Numbered from the stretch's first letter, positions 9,232 to 18,785 are shown. The stretch: 64,000 bases of DNA from Rhizobium acidisoli (GCF_002531755.2 NZ_CP034999.1:310001-374000), one strand, 5' to 3'. Notes: generated by a model not told the origin, from the sequence alone. Numbers and translations: made by a program.

Positions 9232-9573
9232 TCATTTGTGCAGGCGCGGAAACCCGTGTCGTTCGGAAAGCAGTTGGAGAATGCGATCAGTCGTGTTGAC
9301 GAAACGCTTGCCGCGCCAGTCGCCCGCGTCCGGCGGAGCTGCGTTGGCAAGAATGAAGACCGGCAGGGATTGATTGTCTTCACCGACATCCTCGATGACT
9401 TTGCGTCGCGGACGAGGGAAGGGGACCCGCTCGACGTCGATGCCGGCTGCAAGCTGCGGAAAGCTGGCGAGCAGCCCCTCGATCGCGTTGCAATGAGGGC
9501 AGACAAAGGTGATTCCGGGATGTTTCGGGTCTGAAAAGCCGGGCTCGATGAGGTAGAGCTTGTCACGCGCCAT
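9232..9573 (-). CDS. DUF3088 thioredoxin-like protein
   Basis: A 113-residue protein; ATG 9573 is chosen because the sequence MARDKLYLIEPGFSDPKHPG begins the conserved family region. A CPHC motif lies in FVCPHCNAIEGLLASFP near residues 24-27, a thioredoxin-like dithiol site, and the rest matches the DUF3088 pattern (VPFPRPRRKVIEDVGEDNQS, LPVFILAN). The family has no settled function but regularly accompanies NtaA/SfnB-type gene clusters. A redox partner role is an inference. It lies between the two monooxygenase pairs with gaps of 10-13 bp, so it is cotranscribed with them. Confidence 0.8.
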   Translation of the reverse strand: MARDKLYLIEPGFSDPKHPGITFVCPHCNAIEGLLASFPQLAAGIDVERVPFPRPRRKVIEDVGEDNQSLPVFILANAAPPDAGDWRGKRFVNTTDRILQLLSERHGFPRLHK

Positions 9574-9583
9574 TGATCTTATC

Positions 9584-10939
9584 CTATTCTGCAGCAGCCG
9601 CAGTGCCGGCTGCGAAGCGGTTGACCGGACGTTTGAGGCCGAGATTTTCGCGCAGCGTCGTTCCCTCGTACTCGGTGCGGAAGAGACCGCGGCGGCGCAG
9701 CTCCGGCACGACAAGCTCGATGAAATCGACAAGGCCGCCCGGCATGATCGGCGCCATGATGTTGAACCCGTCCGCGCCGTAATTTTCGAAGCGCTCTTCC
9801 ATCACATCGGCGATCTGAGATGGCGTGCCGACGACCTGCCAGTGTCCGCGTGCGCCGGCGGTCCGCAGATAGAGCTGGCGGATGGTGAGGTTTTCCCGGC
9901 GAGCGAGATCGAGCACCAGTTCCTGCCGGCTCTTTCCAGCATTGGTCACCGGCAGATCGGACGGGATCGGCCCGTCGAGCGGATAGGAGCTGAGATCGAC
10001 GCCACTCAGCTGTGACAACAGGTTGAGGCCAACCTGCGGCTGGATCAGCTCCTGCAGCGCCTCGAACTTCTCCTGAGCCTCCGTCTCGCTGCGGCCGACG
10101 ACCGGAAAGATGCCCGGCAAGATCTTGAGATCGTCCGGGGAGCGGCCGTATGCGCCGAGCTTTCCCTTGACGTCGGCATAGAAGGCCTTGGCTTCTTCGA
10201 GCGTGATGTGCGCGGCGAAAATCGCCTCCGCGGTGCGGGCGGCAAGCTCCTTGCCCGGCCCCGAGGCGCCGGCCTGAACCAGAACCGGGCGGCCTTGCGG
10301 CGAACGCGGTATGTTCAGCGGTCCGCGCACTTTGAAGTGGCGGCCTTTGTGGTTGAGCCTGTGCAGCTTTTCCGGGTCGAAATAGCGGCCGCCAGCCTGA
10401 TCACGGATAAAGGCGTCGTCATCCCAGCTGTCCCAGAGACCGAGCACCACATCGGCAAATTCCTCGGCCCGCTCGTAGCGATCGGCATGCAGGATCCGCG
10501 TTTCATGCCCGAAATTATAGGCGGCCTCCTGGTCTGACGAGGTCACCAGGTTCCAGCCGGCGCGGCCGCCGCTCAATCGGTCGAGCGATCCGAATTGGCG
10601 GGCAAGATTATAAGGGTCGGAGAAACTGGTCGATGCCGTGGCAATCAAGCCGATGTTGCGCGTGACGCTTGATAGGGCGGACAGGAGCGTGATCGGCTCG
10701 AAAGGATAGACGCCGCTATGCGCCTTCCGGCTTGCGGCTTCGACGTCCTTCAGCCGCGCCGCCACGCCGTCGGCGAAAAAGATCGCGTCGAACTTTGCCG
10801 CTTCGGCAAGCTTGGCGAGTTCAAAATAGTTCTCGAAGTCGGTGCCGACCGAAGCCTGCGGATGGCGCCATGCCGCGACATGATGACCGGTAAACAGCAG
10901 GAATGCGCCAAGCTTGATCTTATTTTTACGTCTGCCCAT
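9584..10939 (-). CDS. NtaA/SnaA/DszA-family FMN-dependent monooxygenase (LLM class), copy 1
   Basis: A 451-residue luciferase-like monooxygenase. It shares with the downstream copy the NtaA family signatures KLGAFLLFTGHHVAAWRHP, FDAIFFADG, IGLIATASTSFSDPYNLAR, GRAGWNLVTSSDQEAAYNFG and GRPVLVQAGASGPGKELAA. It would oxidise its substrate with reduced flavin delivered by a separate reductase. It begins 11 bp after the SfnB-like gene at 10951-12129, forming the first of two enzyme pairs. The two LLM proteins have diverged considerably, so they may act on related but distinct substrates. Confidence 0.9.
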   Translation of the reverse strand: MGRRKNKIKLGAFLLFTGHHVAAWRHPQASVGTDFENYFELAKLAEAAKFDAIFFADGVAARLKDVEAASRKAHSGVYPFEPITLLSALSSVTRNIGLIATASTSFSDPYNLARQFGSLDRLSGGRAGWNLVTSSDQEAAYNFGHETRILHADRYERAEEFADVVLGLWDSWDDDAFIRDQAGGRYFDPEKLHRLNHKGRHFKVRGPLNIPRSPQGRPVLVQAGASGPGKELAARTAEAIFAAHITLEEAKAFYADVKGKLGAYGRSPDDLKILPGIFPVVGRSETEAQEKFEALQELIQPQVGLNLLSQLSGVDLSSYPLDGPIPSDLPVTNAGKSRQELVLDLARRENLTIRQLYLRTAGARGHWQVVGTPSQIADVMEERFENYGADGFNIMAPIMPGGLVDFIELVVPELRRRGLFRTEYEGTTLRENLGLKRPVNRFAAGTAAAAE

Positions 10940-10950
10940 GAGATGTCCCT

Positions 10951-12129
10951 TCAGCGGTACATTGCCGGCACGGGGAATTCGCCCGAAAGCAGCCAGGTGC
11001 CGATCGTCCGTCTTTTGTACTCAGCCGGATTGTGGAGGGTGTGGGTGCGGACATTGCGCCAAAACCGGTCGAAGCCATTGGCATTGGTTGCCGACCGGGC
11101 GCCCATGACCTCGAAGATTTCGCTCGAAACGGCCAGGCCGGCCTCGCCCGCATAGACATTGGCTGTTGCGATATCGATTGCCGCGGCACCCCGATCACCG
11201 GCTGTCAGGCCAGGTCCCTGGTTGAAGGCGTCATCGAGGCTGCGGGCAGCCTTGTCTGCAAGTTCGGTCGCGGCCAGCGTCTTGATGTAGAGCTCGCCAT
11301 ATTGCCGTTTGATCCATGGATCGTCGGTGTGTTTTTCCACGCCGGAATAGATCCAGGGACGCGACTGGGTCGAGGTATATTCCCTGCCTTCCTCCAGAGA
11401 GCCTTGGGCGCTGCCGACGAAGACGTTGAGAAGGACGCTCTGCTGCAGCAGCGACGTCAGCGACGTGTAGGGTGTCAAAGGGATATTAGGCGAGCTGATC
11501 AGCTCTTCGTCGAGGATTTCGAGATCTTTGAATCTGACTGTGCCGCTGCCCGTCTGCCGCTGGCCGATACCGTCCCAGTCGTTTTCGATGACGATGCCGA
11601 TCCGATCGGCGGGAACAGCGGCGGTCAGCCGCTCTCCCTCCGGATTTTCCCATGAAATCTGGATGTAGTCGGCGATGTGGGAACCGGAGGAGAACGGGCG
11701 CGAGCCGTTCACGACCCAGCCATTGTCGATGCGCCGGCCCGACGAAGTCTTCGACATTGCATTGCCGGAATTGCTCCACATCAGATGTCCAGCGGCTGAC
11801 GCGCGCAGCCAGCGGTCTTTCTGTGCGCTCGAGCCTCGGAAAAGCACGAGGTTGAGGGGAAGATGGTGATAGCCGTAGAGATGGGCCAGCGAACCGTCGG
11901 TGCGGGCGAATTCTCGCACGACACGCAGAACCGATAGCCAGGAGGCCCCCCGTCCGCCATAGCCGACCGGGATCTGGGCCGATGGCAAGCCGCTTTCTTT
12001 GAGAAGCCGGATCTGCTCGATCGGCCTGCCGCCCAGCTTGTCGCGCTCGACCGCATCTTGATCGAAAATCGCCGCCAACTCGACAGCCTTGGCAACGAAG
12101 GGATCCGTTACATCGCGTTCGAAAGACAT
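10951..12129 (-). CDS. Acyl-CoA dehydrogenase-fold flavin monooxygenase (SfnB/DszC-like), copy 1
   Basis: A 392-residue protein and the first gene of the leftward operon. It carries IRLLKESGLPSAQIPVGYGG, DWDGIGQRQTGSGTVRFKDL, LLQQSVLLNVFVGSAQGSLE, DDPWIKRQYGELYIK and VSSEIFEVMGARSATNANG, matching the other SfnB/DszC-like protein nearly motif for motif. The fold binds FMN or FAD; members desulfurise or oxidise small organosulfur compounds, or oxidise other small nucleophiles. Substrate here is unknown. The operon order is SfnB-like, NtaA-like, DUF3088, SfnB-like, NtaA-like, nitroreductase. Confidence 0.87.
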   Translation of the reverse strand: MSFERDVTDPFVAKAVELAAIFDQDAVERDKLGGRPIEQIRLLKESGLPSAQIPVGYGGRGASWLSVLRVVREFARTDGSLAHLYGYHHLPLNLVLFRGSSAQKDRWLRASAAGHLMWSNSGNAMSKTSSGRRIDNGWVVNGSRPFSSGSHIADYIQISWENPEGERLTAAVPADRIGIVIENDWDGIGQRQTGSGTVRFKDLEILDEELISSPNIPLTPYTSLTSLLQQSVLLNVFVGSAQGSLEEGREYTSTQSRPWIYSGVEKHTDDPWIKRQYGELYIKTLAATELADKAARSLDDAFNQGPGLTAGDRGAAAIDIATANVYAGEAGLAVSSEIFEVMGARSATNANGFDRFWRNVRTHTLHNPAEYKRRTIGTWLLSGEFPVPAMYR

Positions 12130-12482
12130 ATCAGCCCCATGTTTGTCGGCTTTGCAGGCCGCGGTTCGGGTTCAAAGGTTTGGCGAATGTCGGTGCAAGT
12201 CCAGCAATATCTATTTGAGTTCACGGCAAGAGATTCTTTCTCGCCAACTCCAAGCGACCGGTTTACGGTTTGCGGGTCGGCCTCGAGTTGGCGATACGCC
12301 CGCTTGCACAAAGGGCGATAGCGTCGTTTGCTATGTTGGCAACGAATGACGCCATGCGGTTGCAAGTTCGATACGTTCAGCTGAACTGGCTCGGACAGCA
12401 GTGGGTCTGCCTCCGACACTTGCATGAGCGCAAAAGCCCTGGAAACGATCAGCGGCTTGCGCGTGGATGGCCCTACAGCTCC
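12130..12482. other. Intergenic region upstream of the monooxygenase operon
   Basis: No gene is supported in these 353 bases. The promoter of the leftward operon should be here. An imperfect inverted repeat around 12290-12326 (arms ending CGCCC and GGGCG) is the only structure noticed; I could not assign a -35/-10 pair with confidence. Confidence 0.4.
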
Positions 12483-13358
12483 TCATTCATCTCGGTTCCA
12501 GCCTTTGCTTTCAGCTGTGTTTACGACAAGGGATGCATAGTCCTTGCCGATCTCGTCGAGCTTTTTGACCAGTTCACTGTCCGCTCCACCGAGCAGGCTT
12601 TGATAGTCCTCGCCTCTTTGTGCCTTGTCCCAATCATTCCCGATAAAGCGTGCGGTGGCCTTGCCGGAAGAAGACACCTCTGCTTCGGGATTGCCAAAGG
12701 ATGCGGCTGTGCGTTTCAGACCGTCTTCGAAGGTCGCATCATCAAGGCCGCTGTAGGGCTTTCCTTCGGGATTCGTCACATTGAAGAAGATCTGTTCGTC
12801 TCCGAACGCGGTGTAGCCACCGCCCAAGCCCTTTTTCGTTGCGTCCGCTGCCTCGAAGAACTTCTGCGCGACGGTGGCGTTGAGGCTGTCTTTGGGGAAC
12901 CGCACGACCACAAACCCGGTCTTACCTTTCGTGTCGTCAAGGCGGGAGACAAGGACGCTATATTGGCGGAAGACGTAGCCCAGCGAACCGGCAAGTCGAT
13001 CAGCCGTGGGGTCATCAAGATCCCCCTCGGTCTGAAGCGATGCATTGGTTTTGAGCAGATACCCGCCTGGCGTTACCTCTGTCTCCAAGGTCGCAGGGTC
13101 GATACCGTTGGCAGTGACGACTTTCGGCACGATCTCTTTGAGCACTTCGGCTGCAAATGCCGCTCGATCATCATAGCTGGCCTGGGAAAGCCGCGGCAAA
13201 TGGAAACCTGCGGAAGGCGTTGCCTCGTAGGACAGAAGCACCTTTTGGTCTGCCAGCGCTGTATTCTGGAATGCAAACGGGATGACGGCAGCCAGAACGG
13301 CTGCTCTCAATGTGGTTCGTAATGCGAGGGCCCTTTGGGCGAAAAATCTGTTTTGCAT
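12483..13358 (-). CDS. Exported protein of unknown function
   Basis: A 291-residue protein not recognised as any named family. Residues 1-36 look like a signal peptide: basic N-terminus (ALALRTTLR), hydrophobic core (AAVLAAVIPFAF) and an ALA-type cleavage site before DQKVLLSYEATP. The mature part is soluble, rich in D, K, G and T, with segments such as GSLGYVFRQYSVLVSRLDD, TGFVVVRFPKDSLNATVAQ and GKATARFIGNDWDKAQRGED. It is probably periplasmic. It is separated by 350 bp from the monooxygenase operon and has its own upstream region, so functional linkage is uncertain. Confidence 0.65.
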   Translation of the reverse strand: MQNRFFAQRALALRTTLRAAVLAAVIPFAFQNTALADQKVLLSYEATPSAGFHLPRLSQASYDDRAAFAAEVLKEIVPKVVTANGIDPATLETEVTPGGYLLKTNASLQTEGDLDDPTADRLAGSLGYVFRQYSVLVSRLDDTKGKTGFVVVRFPKDSLNATVAQKFFEAADATKKGLGGGYTAFGDEQIFFNVTNPEGKPYSGLDDATFEDGLKRTAASFGNPEAEVSSSGKATARFIGNDWDKAQRGEDYQSLLGGADSELVKKLDEIGKDYASLVVNTAESKGWNRDE

Positions 13359-13514
13359 GAATTATAGTCCTGGTTTAACCAACTTCCTTGTTGTCGATAC
13401 CGTCTACCTGATTGGGCTCGTGGGGTGTTTGTATTGACCGCATTCTTGACTGGGTTGCCGCTCGTAGAGTCACCATGCGGAGGGCTCACGGACGACGGCC
13501 TTGGGCATGCTCGT

Positions 13515-13706
13515 TCAATGGCGATGCCTGTAGTGGCGCGAACAGATTTCGGTGGAGAGCTCAGCGCATTTCGATTGGAGTTCCTTATGGGTGCCGTCTT
13601 CGAAATGATCGTCGAGGAGCAGGGCGCGATACTCCTGAGCAAGCAACCTCGTTTCGAGATCGTCGCGCAGCGCAGAGAGCCGGAAGAACTGGCGTAGTCT
13701 ACCCAT
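13515..13706 (-). CDS. Small hypothetical protein (63 aa)
   Basis: Not recognised. The start at 13706 has a GGAGAG ribosome site six bases upstream, the 63-residue product is charged and helical-looking (RLSALRDDLETRLLAQEYRA), and the gene follows another small gene with a proper ribosome site. These points favour a real gene over overlapping frames on the other strand. It may be the second cistron of a two-gene unit. Confidence 0.5.
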   Translation of the reverse strand: MGRLRQFFRLSALRDDLETRLLAQEYRALLLDDHFEDGTHKELQSKCAELSTEICSRHYRHRH

Positions 13707-13719
13707 GGTGTCTCTCCGA

Positions 13720-13914
13720 TTAGGCGGCGTGATGAACGGTATGTGACGCCGACATCAGTTTGTGGATTGCCCGCAGAACCTCAAGCGGCGAGGCGAAGTG
13801 CTGACCATCGAGATCATGCACGTGGAACTTAACGGCGATGAACTTCAGCCCGTCGTTGTCCGGAACGACGATACCAACCGGAACGCCCGCGTATTCGATC
13901 ACTTGTTTGGCCAT
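13720..13914 (-). CDS. Small hypothetical protein (64 aa)
   Basis: Not recognised. ATG 13914 follows a GGAGG ribosome site and gives a 64-residue protein beginning MAKQVIEYAGVPVGIVVPD. The pattern GVPVGIVVPDNDGLKFIAVKFH suggests a small beta-rich fold, followed by a helix (SPLEVLRAIHKLM). An upstream extension of 14 codons lacks a ribosome site. The stop is 13 bp before the start of the next small gene. Confidence 0.55.
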   Translation of the reverse strand: MAKQVIEYAGVPVGIVVPDNDGLKFIAVKFHVHDLDGQHFASPLEVLRAIHKLMSASHTVHHAA

Positions 13915-13959
13915 TGCGATCCTCCGATAAGATCTGCCCTTTTGCGAAGGCGCCATTAG

Positions 13960-13990
13960 TCTATCAATTTAATAGATTATATAAAGGCGT
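13960..13990 (-). promoter_or_regulatory. AT-rich promoter of the small gene pair
   Basis: On the minus strand this segment reads through TATATAAT-like sequence, a plausible -10 box about 65 bp upstream of the start at 13914. It is next to an imperfect palindrome with arms TCTAT (13960-13964) and ATAGA (13972-13976) that could be an operator. Confidence 0.4.
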
Positions 13991-14276
13991 CGGGGGGATG
14001 ACTATTCCGATTGGTACCAAAAGACGCTGATAATTGAAGAAAATAATTCTAACACGAGAGCGTGTGGCAGCTTGGCCGCCTCATGACGCCAGCAGCAAGT
14101 AAGGCGCAGCCGCCGACGACCCTTGAGCGCGGTGGATGTGAGACGGAGACCTTCGGCGCTGGCTGAGGGAATTTGACCTGCCACTGAATTTTCATCCGAC
14201 TGCGATTAGAGCCTCGGCGGTTCTTGAACCGCTCCCAAACGTTGGACCACCGGACGCTAGAGTTTTCCGGCTTTAC

Positions 14277-15092
14277 TCAGGGAGGCGGGCTGGTTGCGCA
14301 CCCTGAATTCACCAACGAGATCGGTACCTTGTTGCCGATCGCACCATGAGGTCTTTCCTCATTGTAGTATCTACGCCAATCCTCCATCTTTTCGCGGGCA
14401 TCCGCAAGGGTCAGGAACCAATGCTGGTTCAGGCATTCTGCACGGAAGCGGCCATTGAACGCTTCGATGAAAGCATTATCAGTCGGCTTGCCGGGGCGTG
14501 AGAAGTCCAACGTCACGCCCTTGGAATAGGCCCACAGGTCCAAGTCGCGCGACACGAACTCGGTCCCTTGGTCGACACGGATCGTTTTCGGATAGCCGGC
14601 TTTTTGGCACACCCGTTCAAGGGTTTGCACAACGTCTTCGCCTCTATAGCTATGACGTGGATCAAGCACCGGCACGTAGCGCGAGAAGGTGTCGACCACC
14701 GTCAGCACGCGCAGTTTCTTACCCGTTGCGAGTTGGTCGTGAACGAAGTCCATCGCCCAGACGTCGTTGGGTCCGACGGCCATGTGCCGATCCTCGCGAA
14801 GCTTGGCTTTTACCCTCCGCTTCGGTGTCTTGTTCCGCAACTGTAGCCCCAAGTCCCTGTAAATGCGGTAAGTTCGCTTGATGTTGGTGCCCCAACCTTC
14901 GCGTTCCAACAGCACATGCACGCGGCGATAGCCGTACCGCACACGGACCTCGCAGATCTCGCGAATACGACGTTCCAGACCGGCCTGATCAGCACGGCGA
15001 GAGGTATAGTGGTGAGTTGATCGATCGAAGTTCAACGCTCCACAAGCACGCCGGATCGAGATCGCCCAATCGCAGCACATGCCTTTCACCAT
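14277..15092 (-). CDS. IS3-family transposase OrfB (DDE integrase)
   Basis: The 271-residue frame carries the retroviral-integrase catalytic core: the first acidic residue in VWAMDFVHDQL, the second in TIRVDQGTEF, and the glutamate in PTDNAFIEAFNGRFR, giving the D, D(35)E pattern. The N-terminal part has an HTH_21-type region ICEVRVRYGYRRVHVLL. The frame is open upstream of the first ATG as far as the end of orfA, and re-reading one base near the AAAG just before the orfA stop joins the two frames. This is the expected -1 programmed frameshift that yields the full transposase. Confidence 0.85.
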   Translation of the reverse strand: MVKGMCCDWAISIRRACGALNFDRSTHHYTSRRADQAGLERRIREICEVRVRYGYRRVHVLLEREGWGTNIKRTYRIYRDLGLQLRNKTPKRRVKAKLREDRHMAVGPNDVWAMDFVHDQLATGKKLRVLTVVDTFSRYVPVLDPRHSYRGEDVVQTLERVCQKAGYPKTIRVDQGTEFVSRDLDLWAYSKGVTLDFSRPGKPTDNAFIEAFNGRFRAECLNQHWFLTLADAREKMEDWRRYYNEERPHGAIGNKVPISLVNSGCATSPPP

Positions 15093-15112
15093 CTCCCGCT
15101 TCCGAGCAGGCC

Positions 15113-15379
15113 TTAGAGCTTTCGGCGGATGACATCCTGCAACATCTCGCGGTCCAGCGTCAGATCCGCGACGATCTTCTTCAGGCGCGAATTCTCGTCC
15201 TCGAGCTGTTTCAGCCTCTTCATCTCCGGTGGCAGCATGCCCGCATATTTTTTCTTCCAGTTGAAATAAGTCGCCTGGCTGATCCCCGCCTTCCTGCAGA
15301 TTTCAGCAACCGACACGCCTTCATCACCTTGCTTCAGAATGAACGCCTTCTGAGCGTCCGAAAACTGCGATGCTTTCAT
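15113..15379 (-). CDS. IS3-family transposase OrfA
   Basis: An 88-residue helix-turn-helix protein starting at ATG 15379 (MKASQFSDAQKAFILKQGDE), with VAEICRKAGISQATYFNWKK as the DNA-binding helix pair and a leucine-zipper-like tail MKRLKQLEDENSRLKKIVAD. It recognises the terminal repeats and is the N-terminal half of the OrfAB frameshift product. Confidence 0.85.
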   Translation of the reverse strand: MKASQFSDAQKAFILKQGDEGVSVAEICRKAGISQATYFNWKKKYAGMLPPEMKRLKQLEDENSRLKKIVADLTLDREMLQDVIRRKL

Positions 15380-15456
15380 CGTCTTCTGGTCCCTTTCCCA
15401 GCCAGGAAAATGCACCGGAAAACTCTAACCAAAACTGGTCCAGTTTGAAGGGTTCA

Positions 15457-16006
15457 GATCAAGTTCCACGAAGAACTCGGCGTCTCGCCTTGTCCGTCAC
15501 GCACGTTCAGGAGAGCCGCTCGATCTCGCCGACCGCAACCCGGCCACGGCTTTGTCATGCGTTTCTTGAGGATACCAATGCGATTCAAGCGATCGTGCGC
15601 GACGGCAAGGCAGCGGTCGGCGGCGTCCCGCTCGACGTGCCTAGCTGCGGATTCCAAACGCTCATAGTTTCCACCAGGCTGAAGGTCGTCATCCTTGTTA
15701 CCGACATTGGCGTTGACCAGTGCGTCGAGAGGCGAGACTGTCGCATCTCTGGAACATCTGGGCGGTCATTCGGGAAGTGTTGTTTTTTCCCTCTCGATTT
15801 TCCTGATCGGTCAAACTGTTGGTTATGATCGTTTAGAAAACAACAATTGCCTGTTTTTGGAGGCGCAGGCGGTGTTTGGCCATGCCATCAACCAAGCACC
15901 TGTTTTACTGAGGCATTCTCTCACTCAACTCACCCAGCTTCATCGCCAAAACTGCATTCGTTGGAACTCAACCACTGCCCAACGTAGTCATTGATTTGCG
16001 GCACAA
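15457..16006. other. Intergenic region with a possible gene remnant beside the IS
   Basis: On the minus strand, 15463-15770 reads as an open stretch containing SPLDALVNANVGNKDDDLQP and AARHVERDAADRCLAVAHDR, with codon use like a real gene but no recognisable family. It runs into the IS end, so it may be a gene cut by the insertion. The remainder (about 15780-16006) is AT-richer and shows nothing convincing. Confidence 0.3.
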
Positions 16007-18450
16007 TCAGAGCGCCAAGACAGCGCCCTTTTGCGTGACAGTTACACTCAAACGGATGTCGGTGGCCGAGAACCCAGCCATTACTGCAAATTTCCCCGCC
16101 TCTACCCGCCAGCGCCGCTCGGTCGTGTCGAAGAAGGCAAATGTTCGGACGTCGAGAACGAAACTCATTTTTCGTTTCTCACCGGGTTCCAGGGCGCTTT
16201 TCGAGAAGGCTTTCAGTTCTTTCACCGGTCTGGGTACAGATGCTTCAACATCCCCAACATAGATTTGCACGACTGCCGAACCTGGCCGCTCGCTGATGTT
16301 GGTCAATCCCAGTGTCACTGTCACCGCGCCGGCAGCGTCCGGTAGCCCTACCATCAGATCCGACATCGCAAAGCTTGAATAACCGAGACCATGACCGAAG
16401 GGGAACAGCGGCTTAATGCCGTGGCGATCGTAGTGCCGATAGCCGACGAACACACCTTCGTCATATCGCACATGGCCATCCTTGCCTGGATAGACCGCGT
16501 CATCCTCGGTATGTGTGGGATTGTCAGCCCAGCGCACGGGGAAGGTCTGTGCCAGTCGGCCCGAGGGCTCGGCCTTGCCGAGGAGCACATCGGCGATCGC
16601 GTTGCCAGCCTCCTGTCCGGGATACCAGCATTGCAGTACTGCACGAGCACCGGAAAGCCAGGGCATTTCCACCGGTCCACCGGTTTGTAGTACGACAATC
16701 GTGTTCGGATTGGCCGCAATTACCGCCTCAACAAGCTGGTTCTGCAGACCAGGAAGTGCAATGCCGCGAAGATCGGAGCCCTCGGTATCCCAGTCGCCCG
16801 TTCTGCCCACGAAGACTACCGCGTGATCAGCCTTTGCGGCGACGGCTGCTGCCTCGGCAATCTCCGCTTCGGCCGAAAACCTGCCCATTCCTACCCGAAT
16901 TGCGGCGATATAGAGGTTGACGTGATCGTGCCGGGCGTACTCGGCGACGACCTCATAGGTACGGCCGGCTTCGAGCGCGATTTCACCCAAGACCTCTTCG
17001 CAGCCTTCTTCAAAGAATGTGGTACCACGTGTCCAGGAAGCCCAAGCGTCCACCACAAGTCTACCATCCACATAGACCCGGCCAAGCCCGGCCGAGGTTA
17101 GTCCGACGCGATAGACGCCGGCTTCCGAGGCTGTGAAGATCGTGCGCATTCGGGCCGAAAAGCGATGCGGATCGACGAGGCCCTCGGCCACGGGGGGCAA
17201 CCATACACCAAGGCTCGACGGTTCCTCGACGACCTTCACCGGCTCGCCAGCTAGCTCCCTTCCTTGGAAAAATTCGAAGGTTGTCGGGTTTTCTATCAGA
17301 GGCTGAAACCGATAATTGTTGCAACCCTGAGCGTAGAACAGATTCTCCTCACCCAGCGCGTCCACCAGCCCTTGCCACGGACTGATGACATAGTGAGGGT
17401 TCAACTGCGCCGAGCCGCCTCCCATAACCTGCGCGACCTTGGCATTGGGTCCAATGATGGCGACCATACCTTGCTGAGCCAATGGCAGGATCCCGTCATT
17501 CTGTAGCAGAACTGCGCTTTCCGCTCCCGCGCGCCTGATCAGTGCCCTATGTTCCGGTCGATCAATGGCGTACTCCTTAAACTCGCGATGATCGTTGATA
17601 GCGCCGGTGCGTTCCATCAGGGTCAGGATATTGCGCACACAGGCGCGGATCGTCTCGACACTCACCTCGCCGCCTTCGACCGCGGCCAGAAGCTTGGGGC
17701 CGCGGTCGCGGGTCGGACCAGGCATCTCCAGATCCAGCCCCGCATTCACGGTGGGTGCGGTCGAACGCGAGCCGAACCAGTCCGACATCACCACGCCGTC
17801 AAAATCCCAGTCACCACGCAGAACCTCGTTCAACAGCCAGTGGCTTTCTGCCGTGTAAGTACCGTTTAGCTTGTTATACGAAGACATCACGGCCCAGACC
17901 TTTGCCCGCTTCACCGCCGCCTCAAAGGGTATTAGGTAGACTTCGCGCAGAGTGCGTTCATCGATATCTGAAGAGATGGTTGTACGTTCGATCTCGGACT
18001 CGTTGCCGGCGAAATGTTTTATCGTGGCGCCGACTTTCTTGGACTGCAGACCCTCGATATAGCCGACGGCAAGTTCCGCCGTCAGTATCGGATCCTCAGA
18101 GAAGCACTCAAAGTTGCGGCCATTTGTGACGCTGCGCTGGATGTTAACGGTGGGGGCTAACGAGACGTGGGCACCTTTTGAAAGAACCTCGTCACCTAGG
18201 GCACTGCCGATTTCCTTGGCTAGGTCCGGATTCCAACTCGCTCCGATGGCGATGCCCACCGGGAAAGCCGCTGCAGTCACACCTCCGACAAAAGACCCCG
18301 CCCCGCGGGCGCCGTTGGGGCCGTCGGTCAAGCGCAATCTCCTTATCCCTAGGCGGTCGATGGGGGTAAAGACCAGAACGTATCGCCGGAAAGTAGCGAG
18401 ACCTGCTCGGCCAAGGTCATATTATCGAGCAATGCTTTCGTATCAATCAT
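16007..18450 (-). pseudogene. Glycoside hydrolase family 3 beta-glucosidase, frameshifted
   Basis: Two frames together make a full GH3 enzyme of about 815 residues. The first (ATG 18450) reads MIDTKALLDNMTLAEQVSLL then GDTFWSLPP; the second resumes with RLTDGPNGARGAGSF and runs to 16007. The break is in a five-base homopolymer (G on the plus strand, 18362-18366): one extra base would give LPPIDRLGIRRLRLTDGPNG. The catalytic nucleophile aspartate is present in the FDGVVMSDWFGS segment, a PA14-like insert is suggested by FSARMRTIFTASEAGVYRVG, and a C-terminal fibronectin III-like domain follows. It would hydrolyse beta-glucosides in the cytoplasm. Either the gene is inactivated or one base is missing from the read. 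Confidence 0.85.
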
Positions 18451-18654
18451 CTTCTCTGCTTCCTCAATCTCAACACCTACCTTTTCCCAGATCGGCATCT
18501 CGAGATGCATATTGGGGAAGCTGGTGATCTCGGCGCCATAGAGCCGTCCATCCATGAAAAGGACGGCCCGTTTGTTCACCAAGGCGTCGCGTCCCGCCAT
18601 CGCGAGGACGACGACATGTTCGCAGCCTTCACATAGCCGAGATGCGGTCACCGC
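18451..18654 (-). other. Unidentified coding-like remnant upstream of the GH3 gene
   Basis: The frame of the GH3 start continues upstream as HVVVLAMAGRDALVNKRAVL and then GRLYGAEITSFPNMHLEMPI, which looks protein-like and unlike the GH3 N-terminus. It could be the 3' end of an upstream gene truncated at about 18655, or a readable leader. I do not recognise the family. Confidence 0.25.
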
Positions 18655-18785
18655 TTTCCACTGAAAACAAGGACATCGCGGTTTGATCGATGTCAGCCGT
18701 GAAATTTGTGCCGGCTGCGGCAGCGCCGGTTCTGTTACAGAGTTATTCCTCCGCAAGTTCGTGAGACAGTTCGAACGTTAGCAAG

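Larger units (their letters stand above)
14225..15456 (-). mobile_element. IS3-family insertion sequence (about 1.23 kb)
   Basis: The element encodes OrfA and OrfB of the IS3 family. Its ends are a pair of related terminal repeats: TGAACCGCTCCCAAAC starts at 14225, and the complement of the right end (15456 inward) reads TGAACCCTTCAAAC, both continuing to a GGACCA block. The length fits the family. No matching 3-4 bp target duplication flanks these ends (TCT on the left, GAT on the right), so the insertion may be old or one flank may have been rearranged. Confidence 0.75.
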
